64,000 nt of DNA from Laburnicola sp. R22_1 (GCA_014281115.1 JACONQ010000005.1:1860001-1924000), one strand, 5' to 3'; positions 10,837-23,544 are shown, counted from the stretch's first letter. Numbers and translations: made by a program. Notes: generated by a model not told the origin, from the sequence alone.

Positions 10837-13800
10837 TATCCCTCCGACAGCGTATTATTCCACAAACTCCTCACCGTAACCGCATCCATCCACTTCCCCC
10901 CCGTACTATCGCTCTTGACCTTATACCCCACCTCCTTCTCCTCACCTGGCGCCAGCCAAAACCCATTCTCCTCAAAGCTTATGACTGCTCCACCCGGGTA
11001 ATCCAACCACACCCACGCAGCGACTCCGCTCGTTGCTTTCACTGTAAATCTGTCATCCGAGAGGCTTAGTTCGAGGCCAGGGTCTGTCATTTTTGCGCTG
11101 GAGAGCGGAGACGCGTGGAACCAGTTTGTATGCTTGAATGTTTGTGTGACGTTGGAGTTTGGAAGGGAGCCTTGGGCGGAGAGGTCCATGCGGAGGAGCG
11201 TGTTCGTGGGGTCATAGTCTTGTAGGAGGGTGTCGAGGTTAGAAGATAGAATTTTGGTGCCGTTTATCGCACCGACGGTGATATTTGTGGCTGCGGGTGT
11301 GCTAATATTGAGCTGTTTTCCGGACCAGTCGTACCATGTCAAACTGACTGACGCTGAGATTGGTGACCACAGATCCGAGATGACCCAGATGTCGAAGTCG
11401 TTGTTCGTAACGTTCTTGAACGATGAGATGAGGACCGGTTTGTAGATATCCTTTGCTACGTAGTGTACCACTTTCCATCGGCCGTCGTATTCGATGCCTG
11501 CCCACGTAGGCGCTTGCCATTGGTCTTCGAGCTGCCAGTATAACGAGCCCAACTGTCGTTCAGGTAACGCACTGCCTCTGCGGTAGAATTCAATCTGCTT
11601 CTTGTAAAAATCTGCTTGGAAGATTTGCGTGGTGTGACACCAGGCGGAGAAGTTTGCTAGCGAGTCGTTCTTGTCTGGTACGGGGTACCACTCTTGTGCG
11701 GCCATTGTCATCTGACCTTGGCCGATGGAAGCGTTGTAGTAGTTTGACGTACTCATGCCGCCGGCTGGAGGATGATGGTCTCGCAACATCACGACGGAGG
11801 AGTTGAAGTGCAGATCTTCAGGGGCGACTGCTTGCTGCCAACCCTGAAGGGATGGCATACTGTGGTAGCCAAACTCGTTTGCGAAGCGACCGACAGGATA
11901 TCTCGATAGATTACCTAGTTGACTATGATTGTAGTTGTAGAAATCTAACTTGGTCAGCATGTGAGATGCTTGATTAGAACATCTAGTCGATGTATTGCGT
12001 ACCTGTATTCCCGTAAATCGATCCTTCGGTAAGGTTCTCATACCGTTGCGTCATAGGTTGAGTTTTAGAGAAGTCGAGGCTGAGCCATCCATTGGTCGTA
12101 CTGGACGGAGAATACGAGATGCTCCTACTGTTTCCGAGCACTATGGGTACGATTGTGTCGAGGAACAATGTTTCATACTCGGCCAGATATCTCGGATACT
12201 CCTCCGGAGCGGAATTGTTGACGAGCTGGAGCTCTAGATTCTCGAGCTCATTGCCTCCAGCCCAGTACGCAAGCGAAGCATGATGATTGACCCTTCGCAC
12301 CTGATATTCCACCTCTTGCGCAACGTTGTCAAGAAATTCTTGATCGACAGGGTAGAGCGCGCAGCCGAACTCGAATTCGCTCCACAATAGAATACCCATC
12401 TCGTCTGCAAGGTCGTACATGAAGTCTGGGGAGTAGGCACCTGACGACCAAACGCGCAACATATTTTGGTTACCATCAATGACACTGTCAAACAACTGAC
12501 GCAGCCGTGATTCCGTAACGGTGGGCCAGAACGGATCTGGAGGGATAAAATTGGAGCCTTTGGCGTAGAATTCGTGGCCATTAATCTCGAAGTGCCAGTG
12601 GTTTCCAGGAGCTACACCGCGGTCTATTTGATCCTGTGAGACGGGGGTCTGGTTGTTGAAGATCGTGCGGAAACCAATCCGCTTCGTTATGCACACCACC
12701 GTAGTATTGCGGCTGTCAACGACGCTCAGAGTCAAATTGTATAGCGTCTGCGGTCCCATTCCAACTGGCCACCACAATTCCACAGCGCTTTTGGGAATTG
12801 ACGTGCTGCCTGTGAGCCTTCCATCTTCGGATGTGACGTTGGAAAGCCTCCCATTCGCCATGATATCGCCGTCGGCGTTCGATATCGTGAAGTCCAGAAC
12901 AGTATCAGAGGGTAGTGATCCCAGATAGTCGATGCTGGCGTTCAGGATCCAATCTTTCGATTGATCTGGGGCAAAAAAATTGTGCTGCCCTTCTCGGTAA
13001 ATATCGACGAGGGTGTTGCGAACGTATACATTCTGTGGCGGCAGCTGAACGATATAGGCTGGCTGCCAGATGCCCGCAGGAGCGAACGCAGGTCCCCAGT
13101 CCCAACCGAAATCATTTTGTTCTTTGCGAATGTACTCGCGGTTCGGGAACTTGTAGAACTATGAGGTCGAAACGTTGATTGATACTAGATGGTACGTACC
13201 TCATACAGTTGCTGCACACCATACGGCCACGCTGATTACTGCGTCAGCGGATTTACCTCACTGCCGAATTGAAACATACTGTTTTGGCCCGGTATTTCTC
13301 GCGTAGCATTCGCGATAATGGGAGCGCTTCCGAAATTCACACTTAGGACCGGAATGTCGCAGGATTGCACAATGTTCGAAACATCGAAGTAGTATTGTCT
13401 GAACTGGTTGTTCGCTGCCGCCACATGTTGACCGCACAGCTCGATGCTAGTGAATGTGTCCAGGCCGTTGAAAACGAGCCATGTAGAACTGGCATTGCTG
13501 TGCCTATGCTGGATAAGTCCCTCATCCACGCTAATCTGAGGAAGCAAGCTTACAAAGATTTTAGAGGCGCTGATGTGTAGGTCCAGTTTGAGAAAGCTAT
13601 CCAGCGAAGATTAAATTCGTTCAATGCATACAATGGATCTCCAATGACCTAATAAATTTAGTGGGATGCAATTCACCGGGTAACCTCTGTACCTGCGCAG
13701 CCTGCAAATCCAGATGTACTTGTGACGGCACTTTGCCAGGTACAGAAATGTATGAGAAATTAGGACTCGTCAAAGTCCAATCAACAGTACTCAGATCTAG

Positions 13801-13872
13801 CACTTGTTGACCGTATGCCACCGAAGCAATCGAGGCCGCCGCCAGAACAGCTTGAATTCGCCTCCGAACCAT
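10815..13872 (-). CDS. mndA: secreted beta-mannosidase A (GH2), six exons
   Basis: The enzyme removes terminal beta-D-mannose from mannan and galactomannan oligosaccharides outside the cell. Exons (minus strand): 13872-13693, 13648-13554, 13503-13280, 13231-13200, 13158-12003 and 11944-10815, total 2817 nt, 938 residues. All introns are 41-58 nt, GT-AG and phase-consistent. The Met at 13872 is followed by a signal peptide (Arg-rich start, Ala/Val/Ile core, Gly-Gln cut near 21-22). The GH2 acid/base is Glu about 481 in WAGGNELEN and the nucleophile is Glu about 586 in [10 protein letters not shown]. Length and order match Aspergillus MndA (about 930 aa). The last six codons before the stop come from a MITE; without it the frame would end at Tyr-stop, giving 932 residues. 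There are many N-glycosylation sequons. An in-frame upstream ATG at 13977 would bury the signal peptide and is rejected. Confidence 0.95.
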
Positions 13873-14763
13873 GGCTGTGTTTCCGTCAATTGACAAAGCT
13901 CCAAAGATGCGGAGGAGGTCAAAACAGCAGAAAACTACCACCGCTGCCACGGCTGTGATATATAGCAGCCGATGCATCTTTCTTCACACCGTCCTTCCGT
14001 ATTTGTGTTCGTGCTATGATGTAATAGTTCGGAACGATCCATACCAGTGCTACAGTACCACTGCTAGAGCAGGTAGCCAACGACCTGCAAGCGGAACCGC
14101 AGCAGATGAGGGGAAGACAGTGATCAGCAAAGGTAATGTAGGATTCCGCCGGGTTACCCTGTTCGATGTTATTGACAATCTTCTGCGTCGGCATCATTCC
14201 CGCCGAAGCTAAGCTGATGCTGAACTAGTTGGACTTCCCCACAGTTGGTCAACTGCTTTTCAAAACTCATTGTCCAGTAGCCTTCAGTGCTCGGAGCTGT
14301 TTACAATATTATTGAGCCTGCCAGACCTAGTACTTTGCTGGAAACAACGATATAATACGACGAATCTATGGATTTTAAATATCACGTGATGACGCGTCAT
14401 CCATGGATCCGAGGCAGGAACGCGCTAAAGCGCGACCCCAACCCGATCCGCGCTGCCCGCCTGTTGTCGCCATGAGCAAACATACATTACCCACCTCGAA
14501 CGCAGCCTATATCCATTCACTGCTTTATTTTAACCCCCACTTGGGCTTAGCCCCCGGACGACGCCACCGCCATTTAGATATCGACGCGCGCTGAACCTGT
14601 TAAACCGCGGGTATTGCCTTGCAATCCGCGGTGAATGTCGAACGCTCACCATACCCTCCTTCACCAGATTCCCCACTCTATATACGCGCCTCGATCTACA
14701 AGTAATCTCAGCTTCTACATCCCAACGCCATCATCACCCGCGTAGCGCGCAGCGACCAGGACC
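13873..14763. other. divergent intergenic region between mndA and an F-box-like gene
   Basis: About 890 bases shared as upstream DNA by two divergent genes. It contains two adjacent palindromes at 14381-14399 and a TATATA box near 14680, about 80 bases before the plus-strand start. No gene is supported here. Confidence 0.5.
14381..14399. promoter_or_regulatory. paired palindromes: E-box CACGTG and CRE-like TGACGCGTCA
   Basis: ATCACGTGAT is immediately followed by TGACGCGTCA, sharing one base. The first contains the bHLH E-box core and the second matches a bZIP (CRE/ATF-like) palindrome. The position between divergent start codons fits a regulatory role. Function is inferred from motif identity only. 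Confidence 0.4.
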
Positions 14764-16182
14764 ATGGCGAGCGACGCAGCATCCGATTCCGACTACGTGC
14801 CCCCGCGAACCAGGAAGTCGACCAGAAAGCCGCGCGAAACAAGCCCCAACAAGAACGCTGGCATGGCGCGACTCCACTCGCTCCTAACAAAGCGTAAGGC
14901 TCCAATTTCCGATTCGCCCTCACCCTCGAAATACCAGACGCGACGCACAAGAGCTAGGATCGCGGAGACGCCGTCGCGCAGTCAGATGACTTTCAGTATG
15001 TCTATCAACCATGTCACATGTACCATGCGCCGAGGAGAAATGCCATTGGGAATGGTCCTCGCCGCAGAAGATGAACAAGATTGTGTTTGCTAACAGCGCT
15101 TAGAGCCCAGTAACAATCTCAAATTTGCGGAAACGCGCGCCATGGCGCAGGCAAAGTACTACAAGAAGGCGACTCAGATAATGTCTCAGCGGGACGAAGA
15201 CTTCGATGTATTCCCATTCCTGGCCCTGCCGCCTGAGCTCCGCTTGGCCGTCTATTTCGAGCTCCTGGTCACAGATGATCGGCTGGTTCCTACTTGGCGT
15301 GGTCCGCGCAAGGCGAACAAGCAGCAAAAGAAGATGTACATCAATGTCTTGTTGACGTGTAAGCTTTGCCGGGACGAGGGCGTGACCGTGCTGTATGGAG
15401 AGAACGTCTTCGACTTTGGTGAGTCACATGTGCTAGCATATTTTCGACCAGAGCCCTACTAATATACCGACCCTACAACAGGCGAGATCTGCAACCGTCC
15501 CAACAACTTCTGCAAGCCTTTTGTCAACTACATCGTAAGCAATTTTTACTCCCCTCCCCTCTATACAGCTCACACCCCACAGGGCCCAACCAATGCCTCC
15601 CTCATCCGAATCATCATCGCAGAGTACTCCGCCGCCGCGGAAGAGCTCTCCAGACTCGACATATCGCTGCTTAAAAAGCCAGGAAGCCCCTACTTCCCTG
15701 CGCCCATAACCACGCTCACAGTCGCCAACATGCGCCGCTTCCTGTCTACATTCAACATCACGCCTTCTGCCCTCCGCGTGCTCGCCATCAGCATCATTCC
15801 GTACGGCTTCGACCAGGCGTCCGTCGACTTGATGCGCATCCAAGCGTCTGGTGTGACGAGGGAGATGCATTTGCGGGTTAAGTGGCTGGATGCGAAGAAT
15901 GAAGGTTCGAGATTGGGTGAGTGATCTGTCTTTTCTTGGCTGTACACGAGGGCGCGTTTTCGCTAACATAGGATGCTTATAGCTCAACTCGTGGATGAGA
16001 TATGCGCAAGGGAAGAGGAACTCGGCAAAGCGAATTATTGGGAAGATATTGATGCTTGGATCGGGCTCCCGTGGAGTCCGCCTTCTTCGGGGCGAGAGTG
16101 GATTGTGTACAAGGGCGTCAGGGGGAAGGGAGAGCAAGAAGTGAAAGCGAAGAGGCGTGTTGGGGGCAGGAAGCTTGGATGA
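14764..16182 (+). CDS. F-box/2EXR-like LPPELR protein, five exons
   Basis: Exons 14764-14995, 15104-15418, 15482-15534, 15583-15916 and 15983-16182 join in phase to 377 residues. All introns are GT-AG (108, 63, 48, 66 nt). Residues 1-80 are a basic Ser/Pro/Arg-rich tail. At about 115-125 comes FPFLALPPELRLAVYFELL, the N-terminal helix signature of fungal F-box-like and 2EXR proteins (hydrophobic, LPPELR, then Ile/Val-Tyr). The rest resembles the typical body of these proteins (LTCKLCRDEGVTVLYGENVF). Such proteins are expanded in Dothideomycetes and some act as substrate adaptors of SCF ubiquitin ligases; a Skp1 link here is inference. A second member lies at 38140. Confidence 0.88.
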
Positions 16183-19007
16183 GCATTGAGCAGAGGGTTG
16201 GTGCTTGGGGTCTACTTCATTGAGCGGATCTATGGTCATGCTTGGTCGTTTTGTATACCAGCTTGACTCTTTACGATCATATAGGATATTTCGACGGCCA
16301 GTTTATCTGAGTAGTAACAGAGTCATGTGCACGCAATAGGGTAACCCCATTGTGTCGTTCTTGCCTTGAACAAAGGTGACGCTTCGCGAGGGCGAGGCAA
16401 TCGACCCCGTCTGTCTCGTGTCTTGAACTTCCTACTGCCATTGAATCAATAGTTACTCTTGTAAAACATCAAAACCCTACCACGAGTGCCAAAAGTTCAT
16501 GTTGATTTGCTAGACGCGGACTTTTCCGTACTCCAAGACAACACGCAAACTTCTCCAGCACCAGGCAGCAGATCTCCAAGCATTAGTATCGGTATATCGG
16601 TATAGCTCGCCCCGCCCACAAGGCGTCAGCCTCAGTTCGCAGTTCGTCCCTCGACGCGAGACCTCGTCTCCCCTTCTAAACTACGTATTTGTAAACACCG
16701 ACCGACGCACGATGAGCCTAGATGTTCTGGATAGACATGTAGTGTTTGAGTTTGTCCTGAGGACCTGAGTACCGTCACGATGTTGTACGCCTCGAGTCTT
16801 GGTAACGAGGCCTGATAGCTCGGGGGTGCCTGCGCTCAGGCTCAAACGAGAGGTGTCTGAGGTTACACCGAACGCCTAGAGGCGAGGAGTGCGGAGGTGG
16901 GGCAGTGAGGGGGTATTGAGAACAGTGGGAATGGTATTCACCCGGTGACAAAATCGGTAGGTATGTAGAGAAGAGGATGAAGCTCATACACAGGTTGTAA
17001 TGTGGGTGAGGATGTTAATGCGGGTAAATCCAGAAAGAACGACGCTGACGTTTTGGGCAGGCGCGTTAATTAAGAGGGCAGAGACACTAGAGCAGTTCGC
17101 CTAAGGTATACAAGGAATAGCTAATCAGTGAGATTCCAAATCTCGGGCTTTAGTCCCAAGCCTCAAATGTGTATCTCTTACGCCTCTTCGGTTAAGCATT
17201 ACGGGTTTCAGAGCTGAGTGCATTGAATCGAGCGGTCACAAACGCAAAGCAGACTCGCGGCTTCAAGGTCCGTCCCGACAAGCGGTGCTGTCGTTTGCGC
17301 GGCAGCAAACAAGCTTCGGTATAGCGATGTCGTTCAATGCCATGGTGGCGCAGAGGGAGGGGTGCAGCTTGAGACGAGGTTGGCGTGTGCGTTCCTAGAT
17401 CCCCGCTGAGACTGCATGGCAGCACGCATTCCGAACTATATACAGTTAGATCTTGGAGATGCCCTGCTAGGTAGGATTTGCACGTAAAATACTAGTAACA
17501 TTGTTACTATACAATTATATAGTGCCGCTAAGAATAATAGGTGGTGTTAAAATATATGCGCAGATGGCATTAAATTAAGAAAGCACACGCACCTAGCACC
17601 TAGTAACTATATATTACTTAGTAATTAGAAATAGGTTATTAAATATGTATTATACATACAAATTTGGGTAAGTAAGCTATTCTCTAAGCCCTAGCTGTAT
17701 ATAGTTAGGAATGCGTGCTGCGCAGCAGATAGATGCGTGCCATGCAGTCTCGCCGTAGATTCCGGGCTTCATCGTACTGCTTCGGCGACCATCGACGTAT
17801 ACTACGCCACTGGAATTGGCGAAGAGGATGGCCTGATCAGTGTTGCCCAAGGCGCGCCTGTAAGCTAGCGGCCTCTCCGCGATTGAAGCTGCCTAGCTAG
17901 GTAAGCGCCGCTGAGGAGCACCTGCGAGTGAGGTCGAAGTCCGGATGGTGGTTGCTAGACAGGCTCCAAGAGAACGACTGTCCACGGGCGTATATCTGAC
18001 ATGCGGGATGGAGGCCTCGCCTGGCGCTCTTGTTGCGATGCGCTGTCCCTGCAAAATGGCCATGGGTGGGTTCTCGTTGCATAGCATAACGTCTGTCGTG
18101 GAGGTGTCGAGCTAGCGACGGACGATCTGCCGTAAACACGACTACGCCGGTATGAGCGGCTTGATTGATGCAAGTCAGACACGGCTTCGACATGGAGTGG
18201 TGCGGCGTTCCAGGCGCCCATCGATTGGCAGTCCAGCGCCAGCGCTGTCTGATCAGTGAGCCGTGAGCAAACAAAGCTGCCGGCAAGATGCACGCAAGCG
18301 CTGAGTTTATCAGACCCACTAGACGAGTCGTGCATCAATTGGCGGCCCTCCACGTAAAGCCACAGGTTGCTGGGATGTGTCGTCGCCTTGGGAGGGTCAA
18401 TTTATCAGCGCATCGCATCGCCTTTCACCTGGGCCGCCGAATTCGCGCAGCGTTCCCACGACGAGCCTGACAAAACGAGGTCGCAGGTCGAGGCAATCAG
18501 GTCGTCCATCCCAAGATAATTTTAGGCGGCGCTATCAATCGCCCTCATTTCCCAGCGGCGTCAGCAGCCAGTCACAGGCCGGGCCGCCGAGCCCTGCACC
18601 CTGCCAGAGCGAGTGGGCCCGCGTGCCTGCCCAGACAGCCTCCTTCTGCGCCTCCCGCATGCTCTTTCCCTCCTCCACGGCCAGCGTTGCTTTCTTACCC
18701 CAGAGTCGCTCATTCACTCGCGACCTGTGCCGCCATTCCTCCCGCTCGCAGCCCGCATCGTCAACCATCGGGCCTTGCCTCTCTGTGCTGTCGTCATATA
18801 CTGCACCCGGCCCCCGTCCACCGCGTCCACGCATGGACTCCTGAAGCTGCGCATCTCTGCCGGCCGCCTCACCTCCGCCAGACCGTAGCCATTGCTGCGT
18901 CCTCGACGCCGACTGCCTGGAATCTCCGGGACCGACCGCTGCCTACCATGGATGAATGCCGTCAACCCACGAGCTTGCTCCAGCCCCGACAGCACCGGCG
19001 CATCTCG
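16183..19007. other. 2.8-kb gene-free interval with an AT-rich inverted repeat
   Basis: No convincing gene. Open frames from 16775 to 18900 are Arg/Ser/Pro-rich and overlap on opposite strands. An inverted-repeat structure at 17408-17751 is listed separately. The last 400 bases are C/T-rich and probably form the promoter and leader of the SH3 gene. Confidence 0.4.
17408..17751. repeat. 344-bp inverted repeat around an AT-rich core
   Basis: GAGACTGCATGG at 17408-17419 is matched by CCATGCAGTCTC at 17740-17751. The next inward 26 bases (17420-17445) match the reverse complement of 17694-17719 at 25 of 26 positions. The right arm carries an extra insertion of about 20 bp that partly repeats GATGCGTGCC. 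The roughly 250 bp between the arms are strongly AT-rich. This fits a decayed TIR element or MITE. No clear target duplication is visible. Confidence 0.55.
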
Positions 19008-20806
19008 ATGACTTCGCTCGCCGTCGCCGTTCTGGCCGCTGCGCTACCTGCGACCGTCGCCCAGTCCTGCATATCGCTGCAGGGCTCGACCACGTGCCCG
19101 GCATTCAGCAATGCTTCTATCAGCACCGGTCTGACTGGCGATTTGTATGTGTAACCTCACGTCAGCCCTGCATCGTATTGACTGCCTGCTAACCGAGCCG
19201 GCATCAGCTCGTTCCTCTCATTCGTATCCGATGTAGAGTCCTTTGATAGTCGATTACGAGACTATATTGGAACAGATTACATACGAACAAAGTAGGTGTG
19301 CTCTGTCGGCGTGGCTTGTCGGTGCGCTGACAGGTTACCCAGATACCAGCAGATCCTCGGCTGCTCCCATGTCACTTTGACCAACACAAGCAACCTTTAC
19401 GCCCGATATACGACAACATTTCTCTGCAACTCAATCGTCCAGGCTTCAATTCAGAGTTGCAACCAAGAGTCTGGCCAAGAAACTGACACTTTGTGTGCCG
19501 ATTCCTGCGTATGTCTTTCCGGGATCCGATTCACTGAGCCACACCCGTACTAACTGCCCGATAGGCACAATTTGCTATCAGCGAGCAAGACATCATATCC
19601 ATACCGGACTTTTGTGGTACCCCAGGGAACAATGCAAACGACCAGATTCGGGCCGATTCCGATCGATGCCAGCGGCCGGCCATAGCGCTGAGCGGAAGAT
19701 GCGTTCCAGCCGTAGAGAACGAGCCGAACGAATGCGGCTTTGCGTCCAACCTCCCTGGGCTCTGTTCGTTCTGTGCATCCAGCTCTCAAAACTCTACCGA
19801 TTCGTGCTGTGTGAACGCTGACGTTGAGGCTCGTTGTGAGGGCGTGGAGTTGCCAACTACTAATTCAATGCCACCTCTGTTCACCACCACCACTACTGCC
19901 ACGCCAACCGGATCGACAGCCGCTGCAGGCGCAGGAGATTCTGGTTCTGGATTATCTGGAGGAGCTATCGCAGCCATCGTTATTGGATCAATTATCGGAG
20001 CGGCACTTGCTCTCGGAGCCGTGATTCTCTGCTGCATCTATGCGCGGAAACGCAAACAGGGCAAACGGAGCCACAAGTTGAATACGCCTTCCCCCACTCG
20101 CCAGGCTGCTATGGGACCCTCCATGGCCACTGGATCGAATGGCTTCTCTCCTCCGCCGATACCTGGTGCTCGAGTAGCTCGCATGTCAGCATTGGAAGGT
20201 TCAAGCTCTTCGGACCGTCACAGCACCCGCGGTCCTTACGACTCACCGGAAACGCATCGCGGCTTTCTTGGAGCGAATCTACCCAAACGCGACGGGTCTC
20301 TGTCAAGCCACTCGGCGCTTGGCGGAGGCAGCGACCATACATCACCTCAGTCGGGATCAGACCCAGACCGAACCTTTTCTAGCCCCGAGGGGGTCGCCTC
20401 TGGCCAATCCGAACAGCTTCAATTCTTTAAAGACTACTACTCCCAGGACGATATACATCCGAACGACACGGTTGCTACGCTCTGGGCCTATCAGCCTCGC
20501 GCTAATGATGAGTTTGAACTTGAGCGTGGGGATATGCTCAAGGTTGTCGGCATCTGGGACGATGGATGGGCAACGGGTGTAAGGCTCTCCGAGTCAGCCG
20601 CCGAATGGGAAGCACGAAAAGCACTTCAACGCGATTCGGGTGTGAGCAGTACTAGCCGACCGTCCCACATCGAAAGTGACGGCGAGATTAAGGCATTCCC
20701 GTTGGTCTGCGTGTGTCTCCCACAGCATTGGAAGAAGACAATAGAAGGGGACAGCACGGATACCGGGGGAGGGGTAGGAGGTGATCGACCGCCTCCAAGC
20801 CCTTAA
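19008..20806 (+). CDS. Fus1-like single-pass membrane protein with SH3 domain, four exons
   Basis: Exons 19008-19144, 19208-19291, 19334-19508 and 19565-20806 give 545 residues in phase. A signal peptide (MTSLAVAVLAAALPATVAQS) starts the chosen Met; an in-frame ATG at 18948 would add a 20-residue polar leader. The outer part is Cys-rich (CGTPG, CSFCAS, SCCVNADVEARC). Next come a Thr/Ser stalk and one TM helix at about 264-290, followed by a basic RKRKQ stop-transfer patch. The cytoplasmic tail is disordered with an SH3 domain at about 435-500 (LWAYQPRANDEFELERGD, WDDGWATG). SH3 domains of this type are assigned to the yeast Fus1 family, which acts in cell fusion and polarity signalling. Partners are not visible here. 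A second role as a wall or stress sensor is possible. Confidence 0.87.
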
Positions 20807-22496
20807 AACCTGTGTCCTAGCTTGTTGACGTTCTTAGACTGGGTATACCCACCTCCGGACCCCCCTGTCGAGCACATCCCGGTGGCGCATCTTTCACGCT
20901 TGGGTTCCAAGCCTACACGATCACGACTTCCACCAAGCTCAGTACTCCCAAAAACCCCTCCAGCGCCTGGCCTGCGCTTGTCTGGCTCCAGCACGCTGGT
21001 CAACTCACCACACCGAATATAACGCGACACGATGATGGCTGTTTATGCATTGCGCTATTGATTTGAACCCGATTTCCGATTTCGCATCTGAGGCTTCTTG
21101 ATACCCGCTACGGACCGCACACCCTCTTGGGACTTCACATTGTATTGCTCAACCCGCTCCACGGCATCGTCTGATTGGTTCGAACCATTCAGCGAACGTA
21201 ATCATAATACCTCGAACAACACACTACTTCTGAATTAACGACAGTTTTCTCTTTCGAATTCTCTTTCCTTTCGGCAAACGGCGATTGGCGTGCGGCCACT
21301 GTTTAATACGCTCTTTCCGCAACACCGTCGCGTCATGACGACGCGCATCAGGCTCAATAATACAAAAACAACGCTAATTCTGCGACTTCACTCTGCCGCC
21401 TTCGCCAGCCATCACCAGCCATCACACACTCGCTGACCATGCCGAACCCATTCATTTTTCTTACTATCTCTCACCCATTGTGTGTGACTTTCGTTCTATA
21501 CCCGAGCCCGGCCGACGACGGGGCATTTCTTTCCGCTTCATGCTCTCCCCTCGCTTGGACCTCGGCGGGGGTTGATTGAGCTTTCGTAATAATTCATCTT
21601 GTTGAAGAAGGGCGAGAAAGAAGAGGTTTGTCTTTTGGGGGGACGTTCGTATATATGTTATTGGCTTGCAGTACATTGCGTACATACCCTTTTTGTTTGC
21701 TTGAAAGTTGGACCATCTTAGCTCTTTTTATTGCTATGATATCCTGTCTTGGATGAAGTGGGCTGGATGGATGGATTTGACCCCTGCTTTTGGATAGCAG
21801 CGGGGGAGTTGGATTGTTGATATGCTGTTGCAGTTGCTGTTGGTGGTGGGTGAAGGAGCAGCGTTGTTGAGATGGAGCGTGGAAGGGGGTTGTGTAGGAT
21901 GGATGGGATAGATAATAAATCAATAGAAAAGGAGTGCATCGTAACGGTTCCACGGTCAAGGAGAGAAAGTTTCTTTCTTTCTTTCTTTCTTTCTTCCTAT
22001 ACGACAGCCTCTTTTTGCGATATTGTACTGGGTATATAACCCACCCTGGTACCGCAAGACCAACGCCATGTTCCGTAGCCTGATGTCCACTACCTGGCTT
22101 GGGCACATGGATGTATGTGGTCCATGCACCTCGGATACAAACAAGCGTACTATGTATCTACGCTGTTTGTCCCATCCCATCCCATCCTATCCCCTCGTAC
22201 TCCTTCCTCTGGATATGATAAAATCCTCACTCCTCACTGTTCACCAGCACGAGTACGTACGCAGCATAATCTCTCGTCCCATCCCATCCCACACAATCCA
22301 ACCCCATCTAACTAACCTACGCACAATCCAACCCCCGCACCCAAAATCTCAATCCTCGCAGCGCCTCTCCTACGCTCGTCCGGCGCGCGCATGTGCCTGT
22401 ATGCTGATTAGCTAGTTCCCATGACTGTTCGCGGAAGAGGACGAGGCGGCGAGGTGAGGTGAGGCAAACGTACACTCGGCGACGGCCATCACCGTT
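20807..22496. other. gene-free interval with simple repeats
   Basis: No supported gene. It contains a TTTC microsatellite at 21970-21999 and pyrimidine-rich tracts. A minus-strand frame at 21597-22106 runs through the microsatellite and is judged spurious. Confidence 0.4.
21970..21999. repeat. TTTC tetranucleotide microsatellite
   Basis: Seven consecutive copies of the TTTC unit (GAAA on the other strand), ending in TTCC. A simple length-variable repeat with no coding role seen. Confidence 0.9.
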
Positions 22497-23030
22497 TCAT
22501 CTCCTCTCTCCTCCCTCCTCCTTCCCACACACATCCTCTTCCTCCTCCTTCTCCTCGACGACTTGTCCTCCACAATCCTTATGCGTACACTTATCGTCCC
22601 TCGTTCCCGCTGCGGTCCGCTCCCCATCGCTGACATGGCCACTATCCCTCTCCATCGCACCTCCGTCTTTCTCGTTCTCTTTCCCTTTCCCTTTCCCTTT
22701 CTCTTCCCTTTTCCTTCCACCCTGCGCGGCAGCGACGAGCGAGGCGGGAAGTTTTGCGCTCGAGACGGTCGTGTAGGCGCTTGGCAGGGTGATTTGGCGG
22801 GTTGGTTCGGGGGAAGAGGTAGAGGGGAGGAGGGGCGAGGTCGGTGGGGGTGAGGGAGGGGGAGAGGGATAAGGGTGGCAGGGGGTGGTGAGGTGGGAGC
22901 CCATTTTGCGGTGGGTCGGGGAGATGGGTGTGTGTGGTGTGCGTGGTGTGGTGTGAGGAGGTTTGGGGTGGTGAGTGGAAGTCCAGGTGGATATGCTGCG
23001 GGTGTGCGGGTTGTGCGGGTGTGAGGTCAT
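22497..23030 (-). CDS. doubtful low-complexity open frame
   Basis: A 177-codon frame from the ATG at 23030. The front half is His/Pro/Thr/Ser-rich; the second half is Lys/Glu/Gly-rich and includes a GKGKGKEN repeat and CTHKDCGG. It sits over polypyrimidine repeats (CCCTTT units near 22673-22712), which by themselves create such compositions. A conserved-looking patch (SVSSAKLPASLVAAAQ-like, about residues 85-105) is the only reason to list it. There is no homology I can name; it may be spurious. Confidence 0.25.
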   Translation of the reverse strand: MTSHPHNPHTRSISTWTSTHHPKPPHTTPRTPHTPISPTHRKMGSHLTTPCHPYPSPPPSPPPTSPLLPSTSSPEPTRQITLPSAYTTVSSAKLPASLVAAAQGGRKREEKGKGKGKENEKDGGAMERDSGHVSDGERTAAGTRDDKCTHKDCGGQVVEEKEEEEDVCGKEEGGERR

Positions 23031-23544
23031 TTCGTTTTCGTTTGGTGCTGGGGTGGGTGGTGGGTGCGTTGGGTGAAAGCGAGCGTGCACGTGGAGTTGG
23101 AGATTCACTTGGTGATGAGGAGTGAAAATGACAGATGAGTAGACTGGTAGCAAGGAGATGAAAAGTGGTTCTGTTTTGAGGATATTGTGTTAATTGGAAA
23201 GGCTAATTTGAAGCTTGTAAATTGAATGGGATGCTGGAATGGTATAAAAGTTGCCCGGACTCCTTCATATGCAACACCCCAAACCGACATGGCTCATAAA
23301 TCATCAGTCGAAGCAAGCCGGAGGAATATATTATTCCATGGCAAAATGAGTGGAGGTGGTCGTGGGATACGCGTGGAATGGGCTGACCCAGGGTGGTCAT
23401 AGCATCCGGCTGGGCATCTGGTGTAGAGTTTGTCGGTGTTACCATACCACTTCCATGCAGCTCCGTCCACGTGCGATCCGTCCTGACATGAACGGCCATC
23501 ATAACGATCTCAATCAGTCCCCAAGCGGTATGTGGCAAGGACGT

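Noticed and set aside
13236..13280. Continuation of the mndA frame to a TAG-like stop after exon 3
   Set aside because: A GTATGT donor at 13279 and acceptor at 13232 restore the family sequence [11 protein letters not shown] in phase.
21597..22106. 170-codon minus-strand open frame
   Set aside because: It runs through a TTTC microsatellite that creates the KKERKKER stretch; the rest has no protein-like pattern.
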